The translations under genes were made by a program, and so were the position numbers. A stretch of 64,000 nt of DNA from Andrena cerasifolii (lineage: Eukaryota > Arthropoda > Insecta > Hymenoptera > Andrenidae). Under the pieces are notes generated by a model, which was given only the letters and a program-made list of their open reading frames with translations, was not told the DNA's origin and searched no databases. Below are positions 39,661 to 50,267 of the stretch, one piece after another (within the stretch, counting starts at the first letter, position 1; every line of letters starts with the position of its first letter). The DNA lies in assembly GCF_050908995.1 (NCBI RefSeq), contig NC_135125.1, positions 16,269,011 to 16,333,010 of the forward strand. Direction: 5' to 3'.

Positions 39661-39814
39661 CCCAGACCTAACCCAGACCTTTTTTTTTTTTTACGTGGAG
39701 AAATCCCTAACGGATACCCCTAACCCTCACCTAGACTTTTTTTTTTTTTTTTTTTTTCGTGGAGAAATCCTTAACGGATACCCCTAACCCTCCCCTAACC
39801 CAGACCTAACCCAG
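39661..39814 (-). repeat. Telomere-like 11-mers and a T-tract duplication
   Basis: CCCAGACCTAA repeats (complement TTAGGTCTGGG) occur about twice at 39661-39680 and again at 39794-39814. Between them is a unit of about 75 bp present twice: a T tract of 12-21 nt, then CGTGGAGAAATCC and ACGGATACCCCTAACCCTC. It is a small interstitial patch, not an array. Confidence 0.55.
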
Positions 39815-40080
39815 TTACACTTGTAACATTTCATTGTATTGCATTTCACTTATTTGAATAAATTGCAGTTAAGTGGTAAAAGAGTTTTTTTATTTAACGA
39901 GCACTACTTACTCCTTCCTATTCCAAATCACATATAAAAGATATGCTAAAAAGAACACCTAAAAAGATCCTTCCACGCAGATTGGTTTTAAAAATCTTCG
40001 CATTAAAGCACTACTTTAAATATGCCATTCACTACTCTCAAACTCTATCGACTTTCGTTCAAGGCTTCTACTTCTCTTCA

Positions 40081-43000
40081 GAGACATTACTTTGTGCCAT
40101 CTCTTTCGACAGCATGTTCTCCTGTTACAAAGCCCAATTTTTTGCATTCTGAAAATTTTTGCCAGATATTGGCCCAGGTATCAGGAGAACATGAAGCGAA
40201 AAGAGGTATTCTGAATTTCAACTGCGAAGGCATCCTCGATTCTCTCTCCGAAGACGTTACTTAGTGCCACCTCTTTCGACGGCATGTTCTCCTGTTACAA
40301 AGCCCAATTTTGTGCATTCTGAAAATTTTTGCCAGATTTTGGCCCAGGTATAAGGAGAACATGAAGCGAAAAGAGGTATTCTGAATTTCAGCTTCGAAGG
40401 CATCCTCGATTCGCTCTCCGAAGACGTTACTTAGTGCCACCTCTTTCGACGGCATGTTCTCCTGTTACAAAGCCCAATTTTGTGCATTCTGAAAATTTTT
40501 GCCAGATTTTGGCCCAGGTATAAGGAGAACATGAAGCGAAAAGAGGTATTCTGAATTTCAGCTTCGAAGGCATCCTCGATTCGCTCTCCGAAGACGTTAC
40601 TTAGTGCCACCTCTTTCGACGGCATGTTCTCCTGTTACAAAGCCCAATTTTGTGCATTCTGAAAATTTTTGCCAGATTTTGGCCCAGGTATCAGGAGAAC
40701 ATGAAGCGAAAAGAGGTATTCTGAATTTCAGCTTCGAAGGCATCCTCGATTCTCTCTCCGAAGACGTTACTTAGTGCCACCTCTTTCGACGGCATGTTCT
40801 CCTGTTACAAAGCCCAATTTTGTGCATTCTGAAAATTTTTGCCAGATTTTGGCCCAGGTATCAGGAGAACATGAAGCGAAAAGAGGTATTCTGAATTTCA
40901 ACTGCGAAGGCATCCTCGATTCTCTCTCCGGAGACATTACTTTGTGCCATCTCTTTCGACGGCATGTTCTCCTGTTACAAAGCCCAATTTTGTGCATTCT
41001 GAAAATTTTTGCCAGATTTTGGCCCAGGTATCAGGAGAACATGAAGCGAAAAGAGGTATTCTGAATTTCAACTGCGAAGGCATCCTCGATTCTCTCTCCG
41101 GAGACATTACTTTGTGCCATCTCTTTCGACGGCATGTTCTCCTGTTACAAAGCCCAATTTTGTGCATTCTGAAAATTTTTGCCAGATTTTGGCCCAGGTA
41201 TCAGGAGAACATGAAGCGAAAAGAGGTATTCTGAATTTCAACTGCGAAAGCATCCTCGATTCTCTCTCCGGAGACGTTACTTTGTGCCATCTCTTTCGAC
41301 GGCATGTTCTCCTGTTACAAAGCCCAATTTTGTGCATTCTGAAAATTTTTGCCAGATTTTGGCCCAGGTATCAGGAGAACATGAAGCGAAAAGAGGTATT
41401 CTGAATTTCAGCTGCGAAGGCATCCTCGATCCTCTCTCCGGAGACGTTACTTTGTGCCATCTCTTTCGACGGCATGTTCTCCTGTTACAAAGCCCAATTT
41501 TGTGCATTCTGAAAATTTTTGCCAGATTTTGGCCCAGGTATCAGGAGAACATGAAGCGAAAAGAGGTATTCTGAATTTCAACTGCGAAGGCATCCTCGAT
41601 TCTCTCTCCGGAGACGTTACTTTGTGCCATCTCTTTCGACGGCATGTTCTCCTGTTACAAAGCCCAATTTTGTGCATTCTGAAAATTTTTGCCAGATTTT
41701 GGCCCAGGTATCAGGAGAACATGAAGCGAAAAGAGGTATTCTGAATTTCAACTGCGAAAGCATCCTCGATTCTCTCTCCGGAGACGTTACTTTGTGCCAT
41801 CTCTTTCGACGGCATGTTCTCCTGTTACAAAGCCCAATTTTGTGCATTCTGAAAATTTTTGCCAGATTTTGGCCCAGGTATCAGGAGAACATGAAGCGAA
41901 AAGAGGTATTCTGAATTTCAGCTGCGAAGGCATCCTCGATCCTCTCTCCGGAGACGTTACTTTGTGCCATCTCTTTCGACGGCATGTTCTCCTGTTACAA
42001 AGCCCAATTTTGTGCATTCTGAAAATTTTTGCCAGATTTTGGCCCAGGTATCAGGAGAACATGAAGCGAAAAGAGGTATTCTGAATTTCAGCTGCGAAGG
42101 CATCCTCGATTCTCTCTCCGGAGACGTTACTTTGTACCATCTCTTTCGACGGCATGTTCTCCTGTTACAAAGCCCAATTTTGTGCATTCTGAAAATTTTT
42201 GCCAGATTTTGGCCCAGGTATCAGGAGAACATGAAGCGAAAAGAGGTATTCTGAATTTCAGCTGCGAAGGCATCCTCGATTCTCTCTCCGGAGACATTAC
42301 TTTGTGCCACCTCTTTCGACGGCATGTTCTCCTGTTACAAAGCCCAATTTTGTGCATTCTGAAAATTTTTGCCAGATTTTGGCCCAGGTATCAGGAGAAC
42401 ATGAAGCGAAAAGAGGTATTCTGAATTTCAACTGCGAAGGCATCCTCGATTCTCTCTCCGGAGACGTTACTTTGTGCCATCTCTTTCGACGGCATGTTCT
42501 CCTGTTACAAAGCCCAATTTTGTGCATTCTGAAAATTTATGCCAGATTTTGGCCCAGGTATCAGGAGAACATGAAGCGAAAAGAGGTATTCTGAATTTCA
42601 GCTTCGAAGGCATCCTCGATTCTCTCTCCGAAGACTTTACTTAGTGCCACCTCTTTCGACATCATGTTTTCCTGTTACAAAGCCCAATTTTGTGCATTCT
42701 GAAAATTTATGCCAGATTTTGGCCCAGGTATCAGGAGAACATGAAGCGAAAAGAGGTATTCTGAATTTCAGCTTCGAAGGCATCCTCGATTCTCTCTCCG
42801 AAGACTTTACTTAGTGCCACCTCTTTCGACATCATGTTTTCTTGTTACAAAGCCCAATTTTGTGCATTCTGAAAATTTATGCCAGATTTTGGCCCAGGTA
42901 TCAGGAGAACATGAAGCGAAAAGAGGTATTCTGAATTTCAGCTTCGAAAGCATCCTCGATTCTCTCTCCGGAGACATTACTTTGTGCCATCTCTTTCGAC

Positions 43001-44471
43001 GGCATGTTCTCCTGTTATAAAGCCCAATTTTGTGCATTCTGAAAATTTATGCCAGATTTTGGCCCAGGTATCAGGAGAACATGAAGCGAAAAGAGGTATT
43101 CTGAATTTCAGCTTCGAAGGCATCCTCGATCCTCTCTCCGGAGACGTTACTTTGTGCCATCTCTTTCGACGGCATGTTCTCCTGTTACAAAGCCCAATTT
43201 TGTGCATTCTGAAAATTTTTGCCAGATTTTGGTCCAGGTATCAGGAGAACATGAAGCGAAAAGAGGTATTCTGAATTTCAGCTGCGAAGGCATCCTCGAT
43301 TCTCTCTCCGGAGACATTACTTTGTGCCACCTCTTTCGACGGCATGTTCTCCTGTTACAAAGCCCAATTTTGTGCATTCTGAAAATTTTTGCCAGATTTT
43401 GGCCCAGGTATCAGGAGAACATGAAGCGAAAAGAGGTATTCTGAATTTCAACTGCGAAGGCATCCTCGATTCTCTCTCCGGAGACGTTACTTTGTGCCAT
43501 CTCTTTCGACGGCATGTTCTCCTGTTACAAAGCCCAATTTTGTGCATTCTGAAAATTTTTGCCAGATTTTGGCCCAGGTATCAGGAGAACATGAAGCGAA
43601 AAGAGGTATTCTGAATTTCAGCTGCGAAGGCATCCTCGATTCTCTCTCCGGAGACATTACTTTGTGCCACCTCTTTCGACGGCATGTTCTCCTGTTACAA
43701 AGCCCAATTTTGTGCATTCTGAAAATTTTTGCCAGATTTTGGCCCAGGTATCAGGAGAACATGAAGCGAAAAGAGGTATTCTGAATTTCAACTGCGAAGG
43801 CATCCTCGATTCTCTCTCCGGAGACGTTACTTTGTGCCATCTCTTTCGACGGCATGTTCTCCTGTTACAAAGCCCAATTTTGTGCATTCTGAAAATTTTT
43901 GCCAGATTTTGGCCCAGGTATCAGGAGAACATGAAGCGAAAAGAGGTATTCTGAATTTCAGCTTCGAAGGCATCCTCGATTCTCTCTCCGAAGACTTTAC
44001 TTAGTGCCACCGCTTTCGACATCATGTTTTCCTGTTACAAAGCCCAATTTTGTGCATTCTGAAAATTTATGCCAGATTTTGGCCCAGGTATCAGGAGAAC
44101 ATGAAGCGAAAAGAGGTATTCTGAATTTCAGCTTCGAAGGCATCCTCGATTCTCTCTCCGAAGACTTTACTTAGTGCCACCTCTTTCGACATCATGTTTT
44201 CTTGTTACAAAGCCCAGTTTTGTGCATTCTGAAAATTTATGCCAGATTTTGGCCCAGGTATCAGGAGAACATGAAGCGAAAAGAGGTATTCTGAATTTCA
44301 GCTTCGAAGGCATCCTCGATTCTCTCTCCGAAGACTTTACTTAGTGCCACCTCTTTCGACGGCATGTTCTCCTGTTACAAAGCCCAGTTTTGTGCATTCT
44401 GAAAATTTTTGCCAGATTTTGGCCCAGGTATCAGGAGAACATGAAGCGAAAAGAGGTATTCTGAATTTCAG
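40081..44471. repeat. 170-bp satellite array, about 26 monomers
   Basis: Consecutive monomers recur exactly every 170 bp from 40081 to the right junction near 44471, with a more diverged partial unit before 40081. Divergence between monomers is only a few percent. Each has CATGTTCTCCTG and, about 55 bp later, its inverse CAGGAGAACATG; with mismatches the dyad extends to about 27 bp per arm. Variant patterns repeat at 510 bp (41114-41964), 340 bp (43154-43834) and 1360 bp (42601 against 43961), so higher-order units exist. The 76- and 96-residue frames it contains are overlapping, change frame each monomer, and are not genes. Confidence 0.97.
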
Positions 44472-45135
44472 TTTCAAAGGCGTCACCTTTAAAGTTGCGA
44501 ATTGAAGCTGCAAAGGTTTGGAATTTGGATAGGAATATGTAAAAGGTATTTCTAAATAATAATACAGTTCTTTTCAAGTTTTTCCCACTTTATTTGCAGA
44601 AAAGGCTTTTACAGTGTTACAATAAATTAATATAAGTATGTAGAAATGAATGCTGATTAATATTGTATTATTATTAAGTATAAAATATATAATTTCACTT
44701 CATTTTAGGTATAAAATCACTATCAGCTTTCCATCATTTGTCTCACTTAAGGTTCCTCAATCCTGTCTACCGAGAAATGTTCCCAAGGTTAATCTGTAAC
44801 AAGAAGAAAATATTTTTAGCAATCTGATTTGTCTATTATAGAAAATACAACAAATAGATTTGTCTATTATAGAAAATACAACTAATTTCAGGCAAAACAT
44901 ATAAAGAATATAATTATCTTCCTAATTTAAGACAATTCCCCTTTATTTCATGTAAAATACATCTCAACGCTGTACAATTCTACTAACATATCAGTAAAGT
45001 ACATAGGAAATGTATAATATATTAGTAACTTGAAAAATATTTTTAGTAACTTGACTTGTCTATTATTGAACATGGGGAAACGTTACAACAGTTTGTCACG
45101 TATGAAAATATATTAGTAAAGGGAATAATGCGCTC
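44472..45135 (+). repeat. Right border of the satellite locus, copy of the left border
   Basis: The last monomer runs directly into TTTCAAAGGCGTCACC and then sequence homologous to 38963-39265, including TACAGTGTTACAATAAA and CTTGACTTGTCTATTATTGA. It holds about 300 bp of extra sequence (roughly 44640-45040) absent from the left copy, with an internal short duplication of GATTTGTCTATTATAGAAAA at 44827 and 44857. Downstream, CCGGAGACGTTACT at 45212 resembles a piece of the monomer. Confidence 0.7.
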
Positions 45136-46047
45136 CAAAATTCTGCGTCTCTTCGTTAAACAGTCACTGTCTCGAAACATCTGCGCCACTTCTCGCTCTT
45201 TGATTTGCCCTCCGGAGACGTTACTGGATGAAAATAGTCTTGGAAAAATGTAACAATAAATAAAAAAAATTTAAAGTGTTCCTATATCTACCGCGAATTA
45301 CTTTTTTATTCCTGTTACTTTAAAAATAAATATAATATTGAAGTGAGATTATTTCCAGTATTATTCCTTTCATTCATTTTTATATAATATCATTCAGTAT
45401 AGTATGTCCTCCTCTGTACTTGGTTACAATAGCATGTCCAACTTCCAAGCATTATTGTCGAATTATTATTATAATTTTGCAGATTCTAACTTATACTACT
45501 AATTACATACTTTCAGTGATACCTATATTACAATAATGCAAAAAGTATTTATGTAATTATAAAGTACCATTGAATGTTTGAACCTGTTATTCTCAAAAAC
45601 GCTAAAAGTGGACATACATATGTGTGCACTAATTGTAAGCCATCGATGTACAATAGGAAATTTTTTTTTAATGTAGGTTAGTCCGTTGTTGTTCTAACTG
45701 CCTGAATTACTATGACATATATACGACAGCGATTTCAAGTGATGTATATGTAACGATAAAAGTGTTAATTTAGTAAATGTATACAATTCCCAGCAGTTCC
45801 TATGTCAATGTATGCCTAAAATGAATATAACCTAACCTACAATCGTCTGAAAATGCATACATTGACTCCATCATGCTTTTATTGTGGCTCGTATATCCAG
45901 CTATTGCTTCAGTTTTGCTATGAATCCACGTTGGCAGTCCTCCCGAGTAGGCGCCATCTCGTATCTACTACCTCAACTAAATTTGTCACGTGACTTGCTA
46001 TGTATTATCGCCAATATGGCGGAACTCTGATTTAGGAATGTAGTCAC

Positions 46048-46426
46048 GATTTTTCGTTTTTCGTTCTTATATGAGCAGATTTTGGTCTGGGAGAGGTCTC
46101 ATTCGAAAGAAGAAGATTCAATGCGGAGTGCTCTGCTCACCGTTTGAGTCACAAAACTCTTTTAGTGACCTAAAAATGCTTGGATTCCTCGGGTATATTT
46201 TGTCGACTTTTGCTTTACTTTGGACACTGATATTATTACATATCAACACAATCTCGTTGAACCATGAGCAGAGCGCTCCGCATTGAACCTTCCTCTTTCG
46301 AATGAGATCTCGCCCAGCCCCAAATCTGCTCATATAAGGACGAAAAACGAAAAATTCCGAACCCATGTTTCGGGCCAGATTGTGTCGGTATACAGCGCGC
46401 TGCATTACCCGTGTCTACCCCCTTAA
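46048..46426. mobile_element. Long-TIR MITE, copy 2 (TTAA at right end)
   Basis: Same family as 37724-38165 in inverted orientation, judged from the non-palindromic centre. The right terminus CATTACCCGTGTCTACCCCC ends at 46422 directly beside TTAA (46423-46426). The left arm begins only at CGATTTTTCGTTTTTCG, so about 70 bp of that terminus is missing. High similarity suggests recent activity or exchange between the copies. Confidence 0.8.
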
Positions 46427-46822
46427 GAATAAGTAGCGACTATGAATACCGGCCCTACTGGCGATTCGAATTTTATCGACTTCGATGATTATGTTGAATT
46501 AGTTCCCAGAGTCACCGTCTTTTAATATAGAGTGCGCGTCAAAACCTCTGATTTCTAATTACGTAGTCGGTATTTCAGTTCGTGGGACATGGTGGGACAC
46601 GAATTCCTATAAGATGCAAACTCTATCCTATACCTCGTCCACACTTTTAAGGAATCATTCCTACCCTACCTTCCATCACTGTTCCTACTTACATAATTTT
46701 CACACTGTTTCCACATCATTCCTACGCTATTCCCACATTGCCCTGGGAAACGGTTACAACAACTGTCATGAGAATGCGATATAACGTCTCGCCGTCGCGT
46801 CGCTGTGAATGCAGCAACATAC

Positions 46823-46880
46823 GATGACGTGTCTGCAGCGCACCACGTGGATGGTACGCATATGACTATGACACGTCGCT
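46823..46880. promoter_or_regulatory. UPR-like elements upstream of Sec61beta
   Basis: GATGACGTGT at 46823-46832 matches the XBP1/ATF6 unfolded-protein-response element core. CCACGTGG follows at 46843-46850, and ATGACACGTCG at 46868 contains a second ACGTGT-type core in reverse. They lie about 300 bp before the Sec61beta start codon. Translocon genes are known XBP1 targets in animals. The transcription start is not mapped, so function is inference. Confidence 0.4.
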
Positions 46881-47146
46881 TCCAACTCTACCTTACACTG
46901 CCAGTAAACGTCCACAGTAATTGACGGAAGGAGGTTCGTTTGGTACAGCGCAACATTGATCTAATTAAGTTTCAATGCTTCTTTAAGATTATTACAGTGT
47001 ACGCATAGAAAAGGTGAAGCAGATAACAAGACAAAGATCCCCGTTCCACTGTAATCACACAAGAAACTACAGACTATTACAAATAGACTTTTCCGTGATC
47101 AGCTGGAACTTGTCTACAAATCGAAATCAGAAAAGATAGAACAGCC

Positions 47147-47615
47147 ATGGTAAGTAATTCTATGGGAACTGAAATACAGAGTGAAATACAATTCCGCGAT
47201 CCAGCCACTCATGATCACGTTTCGTCTACTTTGTCAAAGCCTGCTCCATCTAGTGCTACTTCAGTCGGAGCTGTTGGTCGCTCACCTAGCAAAGCCATAG
47301 CGCCTAGAGCAGGTGGCGGCGGCACTGTTAGGCAGAGAAAGACCGTGTCAACCACCGCAGCCAGGAGTAGAAACACAGGACCCGGTTCGGATGGTATGTG
47401 GAGGTTCTACACGGACGAGTCTCCCGGCATTAAAGTGTGAGTGGATAGAATTATATCGCCACAGTAGCGCTCTTTCAAAACCGTCGCAGGTAGGATAATA
47501 ATGCAACGTATAAACATCTGTTCACAGAGGACCGGTACCTGTGCTGGTGATGTCCCTGCTCTTCATCACATCTGTGTTCATGCTTCATATTTGGGGCAAA
47601 TACACTAGATCGTAA
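47147..47615 (+). CDS. Sec61beta: Sec61 beta, translocon subunit, complete
   Basis: Small tail-anchored subunit of the ER Sec61 protein-conducting channel. Spliced exons: 47147-47149 (ATG only), 47240-47436, 47528-47615, giving 95 residues, the usual family length. The protein starts MPAPSSATSVG and carries the conserved SPSK, TVRQRKT and GMWRFYTDESPGIKVGPVPV stretches, then a C-terminal membrane anchor (LVMSLLFITSVFMLHIWG) and KYTRS. The first donor ATG|GTAAGT is ideal and gives the N-terminus usual for the family. The 90-bp first intron is free of stops and in frame, so unspliced RNA would encode a 125-residue form. Second donor GT|GTGAGT and acceptor TTCACAG are clear. A UPR-like element cluster lies upstream. 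Confidence 0.95.
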
Positions 47616-50267
47616 TATTCGTACCGAATGATATGGAAAATTTCAGATATCTAAGGTTTTGATTCGTTAGGAGGAAGATCGGTATGATCGGAGTCGTTTT
47701 TCTATAATTTAGCATCATTTCTTGCCTCGTTCAGAGGAATCCTATCGTCGTTTATCATAAGCTAAGTTTTCATACAATCAATCTCGTGTACGAAGCATTT
47801 TTATCAAGGAATCGGTCGCAAATTTAACTGGAGACTGCGAGGAATACTATCATAAACGTTTACTTTCGTTGAACTGAATTTTGTAACATTTCTAAGAAGG
47901 TTTCTCGGTGGTAACTGTATTTACCCATATGTGATCAAAATAAGACAAACTAGTTATTGTTTATAACGTTACTATTAAATGATATAATGTACGATAGTAA
48001 AATAAATTATTCTTGATCCGAATTGAATTAATCTTCCTTATAATCTACTTAGCTCTGTGCGTCTCTAGTACGACTCACCGGCAGACAATAGAATCTAAAC
48101 AAAATCCGCCGTGTTCCACTTTACCCGGAAGCCCATTCGCGCCCGCGTGAACGTATTGATTCGCCGCCGAATGAGCGCCGATTGCGGCGCGCGCTGCGAA
48201 GAATGAGAAATTCCGATACATACACCGAAACAAAGAGTCGAGCATTAATTTCATTGCACGGCAAACCACAAAAGCATCTATTTCACAATAACATCTGTAC
48301 AACGTCCATAAGAACTGTAATTCGAAACGTATACCATAAATAAATAAGCTCGAAACAAAATCAAGAGTACCATATTTTCTCCCCAATCTATCTCCTCACA
48401 AACAAGAGATTCAATCTGATTTAAGTCTCCTACCTACTTCAAATGAAACAATGCAATAAAACCCTTCTCTCTGGGTGTTTACAAATACCCTAGCAGTGGC
48501 GGGTGTGCGTGAAACGCCCTTGGGCGTTCAGTGATTAGTAATCGCTGATTACCCCGAACCACCATTGACTATTAATTCTTGCACACAGTGGGTGATGAGG
48601 ATTGAAAGCTCGGCACCCACAGGGTCAAATCAATCTGACTGTGTCGAACGAATCCATCTGAAAGTGAAAGCATAAATTACGTATATCAAGAGACTGAATT
48701 AGATAGACCCCATGGGTCGCCAGTTAGAGGGAGATGGCTGCCAACGACAGTCGACGAGAGAAGGATCGAAGCAGGAGGAAAGCGTCCGTCCGGTGCGCTC
48801 GCAGTTCGACCGTCGACTCGTAAGCACGTGATCACGGGTTTCTCGTTTTAGACCTAACACCGAATGCGTGAACGCAGTCAATCGTAGTCCTGCCGCCGCC
48901 TGTGGCCGCGTCAGGGTGGAAGCTCAGTCAGGTGGTCCATCGTGATGGTGGCGGTAGTAGCTGCGATGTGGCTCTTCTATCTCGAGGTAATATAGTTGCT
49001 CACTTCTGTGATCTCCACTTGAAACTCGACGCCCTTCGAGGATCAAGCATTCTCAGCCAGCGCATTATCTGTGTCGCCCTCCTCGAAAGTGATCCCTCCA
49101 ATGATACGTGATTCCCTAATCTCGTTCCGACGCACAGTGGCGGCTTCAACTTTTTGGCGAGACTGCGACGGTCGAGTACATACGTGCGAGCAGTGCTGAC
49201 GCTGCCTTTTGCCGAGAACGTCGAGGAGCTCGTACTTTCATGATATCCACCCTCGAAATCGGTAGAAACAGTCGATATTTTGACTGGCAATGAGAACGAG
49301 TACGATATTTCGTAACGCGTGTCGCCTTTGAATGAATCGCTCGCGGACGATATATTTTATCTCGCCGTGTATACATCCCGCGGAAGTTCCGCTCGTTTCG
49401 GCTCCGCTAACAGTGGTTTCGCGATGCAAAAATTTAGAATCGCGAGTTTCAAGGAACGGTGAGTGATGAATTGCGATCCTCCTTACCTCTCTGCCTCTTT
49501 TATCGCCGACAGAAGTTTGTGCTCTTATTCTTGTGCGTGAGAATGAGGAGGGGGAGTTGAGTGGTGCGTGGACGTGGGCAAGAAATTCTTCGTTTCCGCG
49601 ATCCCGTTTATTGTGGGTATAGTAAGCGAAATTGAACTGCATTGCGACGCGTAGCGTTGCGGAAGTAATAACTCGAGTAACACCGATTGCAATCGATTCG
49701 CATAGATCACGGAGGATTTACTGTAACAGAATTTTCGAAATTGTTGTATGTAATAGAATTCTTGGCCTGTTTAGGACACTTTTGCGCCTGCACGTGAATT
49801 CTTTTCGAAGGAGGTATAAATATTGAATGGTAATAATACAAGTGTAATAGATACAATTGATAAATGAAAACTAAGGAAGTACAAAGGCCTGTCTATCGCG
49901 TTTTAAGTTCTCCGTACCAATACGCAGTAATACCGTGTCTGACCAAATACCGACCTCTTCTACTAGAAACACAACTATCCGCCCTACATGCTTGTTACGT
50001 ATGCACTATAATATCCCTTTAGCACGTTCAAGAACAATGACGAGATGGTTTAACAACGAAACTCGAAGCTAAACAATTTAAATATATTTTTAGAAAAAAA
50101 AAAAAAATCCAAAATTATTTCTATCACATAATTCGGAGCTGTTAATTGCACAATCGCTGCGACTGATCTGCACAAGATCATTTTGCACATTATTAATTTT
50201 GCAACGTGCAAGTTTTTCATTTCAAAAGCCACTGCTCGTGCTAGAGCTATCGTCTATTCGGCAGAAG
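47616..50267. other. Sec61beta 3' UTR and intergenic region
   Basis: Starts with the Sec61beta 3' UTR, with a candidate poly(A) signal at 48001. The remainder to 50267 has no supported exon. Non-coding first exons of the DUF1295 gene could lie around 48.9-49.8 kb, but no conserved protein sequence marks them. A small perfect hairpin AACGCCC-TT-GGGCGTT sits at about 48513. Confidence 0.6.
48001..48006 (+). terminator. Candidate Sec61beta poly(A) signal
   Basis: AATAAA about 385 nt after the Sec61beta stop; the first canonical hexamer seen downstream. Confidence 0.45.

Larger units (their letters stand above)
37445..46822. other. Repeat-rich intergenic block between Wdr12 and Sec61beta
   Basis: No gene is supported here. 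It contains a TTAA-type MITE at each end, a telomere-like duplication, border duplications and the 170-bp satellite array, all listed separately. The remaining unique parts (38.2-38.7, 39.3-39.6 and 45.2-46.0 kb) are AT-rich and show nothing but a 15-bp hairpin around ATGGTATT at 38930-38957. Confidence 0.8.

Noticed and set aside
40261..43954. Many near-identical 64-, 76- and 96-residue open frames on both strands
   Set aside because: They recur every 170 bp. Because 170 is not a multiple of 3, each monomer shifts frame and the frames overlap on both strands. They are by-products of the satellite, not a gene family.
40081..44471. Regular spacing as a possible CRISPR array
   Set aside because: Repeats are contiguous with no unique spacers, monomers are 170 bp, and the genome is eukaryotic.
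50199..50267. N-terminal extension of the DUF1295 frame upstream of the first ATG
   Set aside because: The frame is open but contains no ATG; extension would need an unseen upstream exon.
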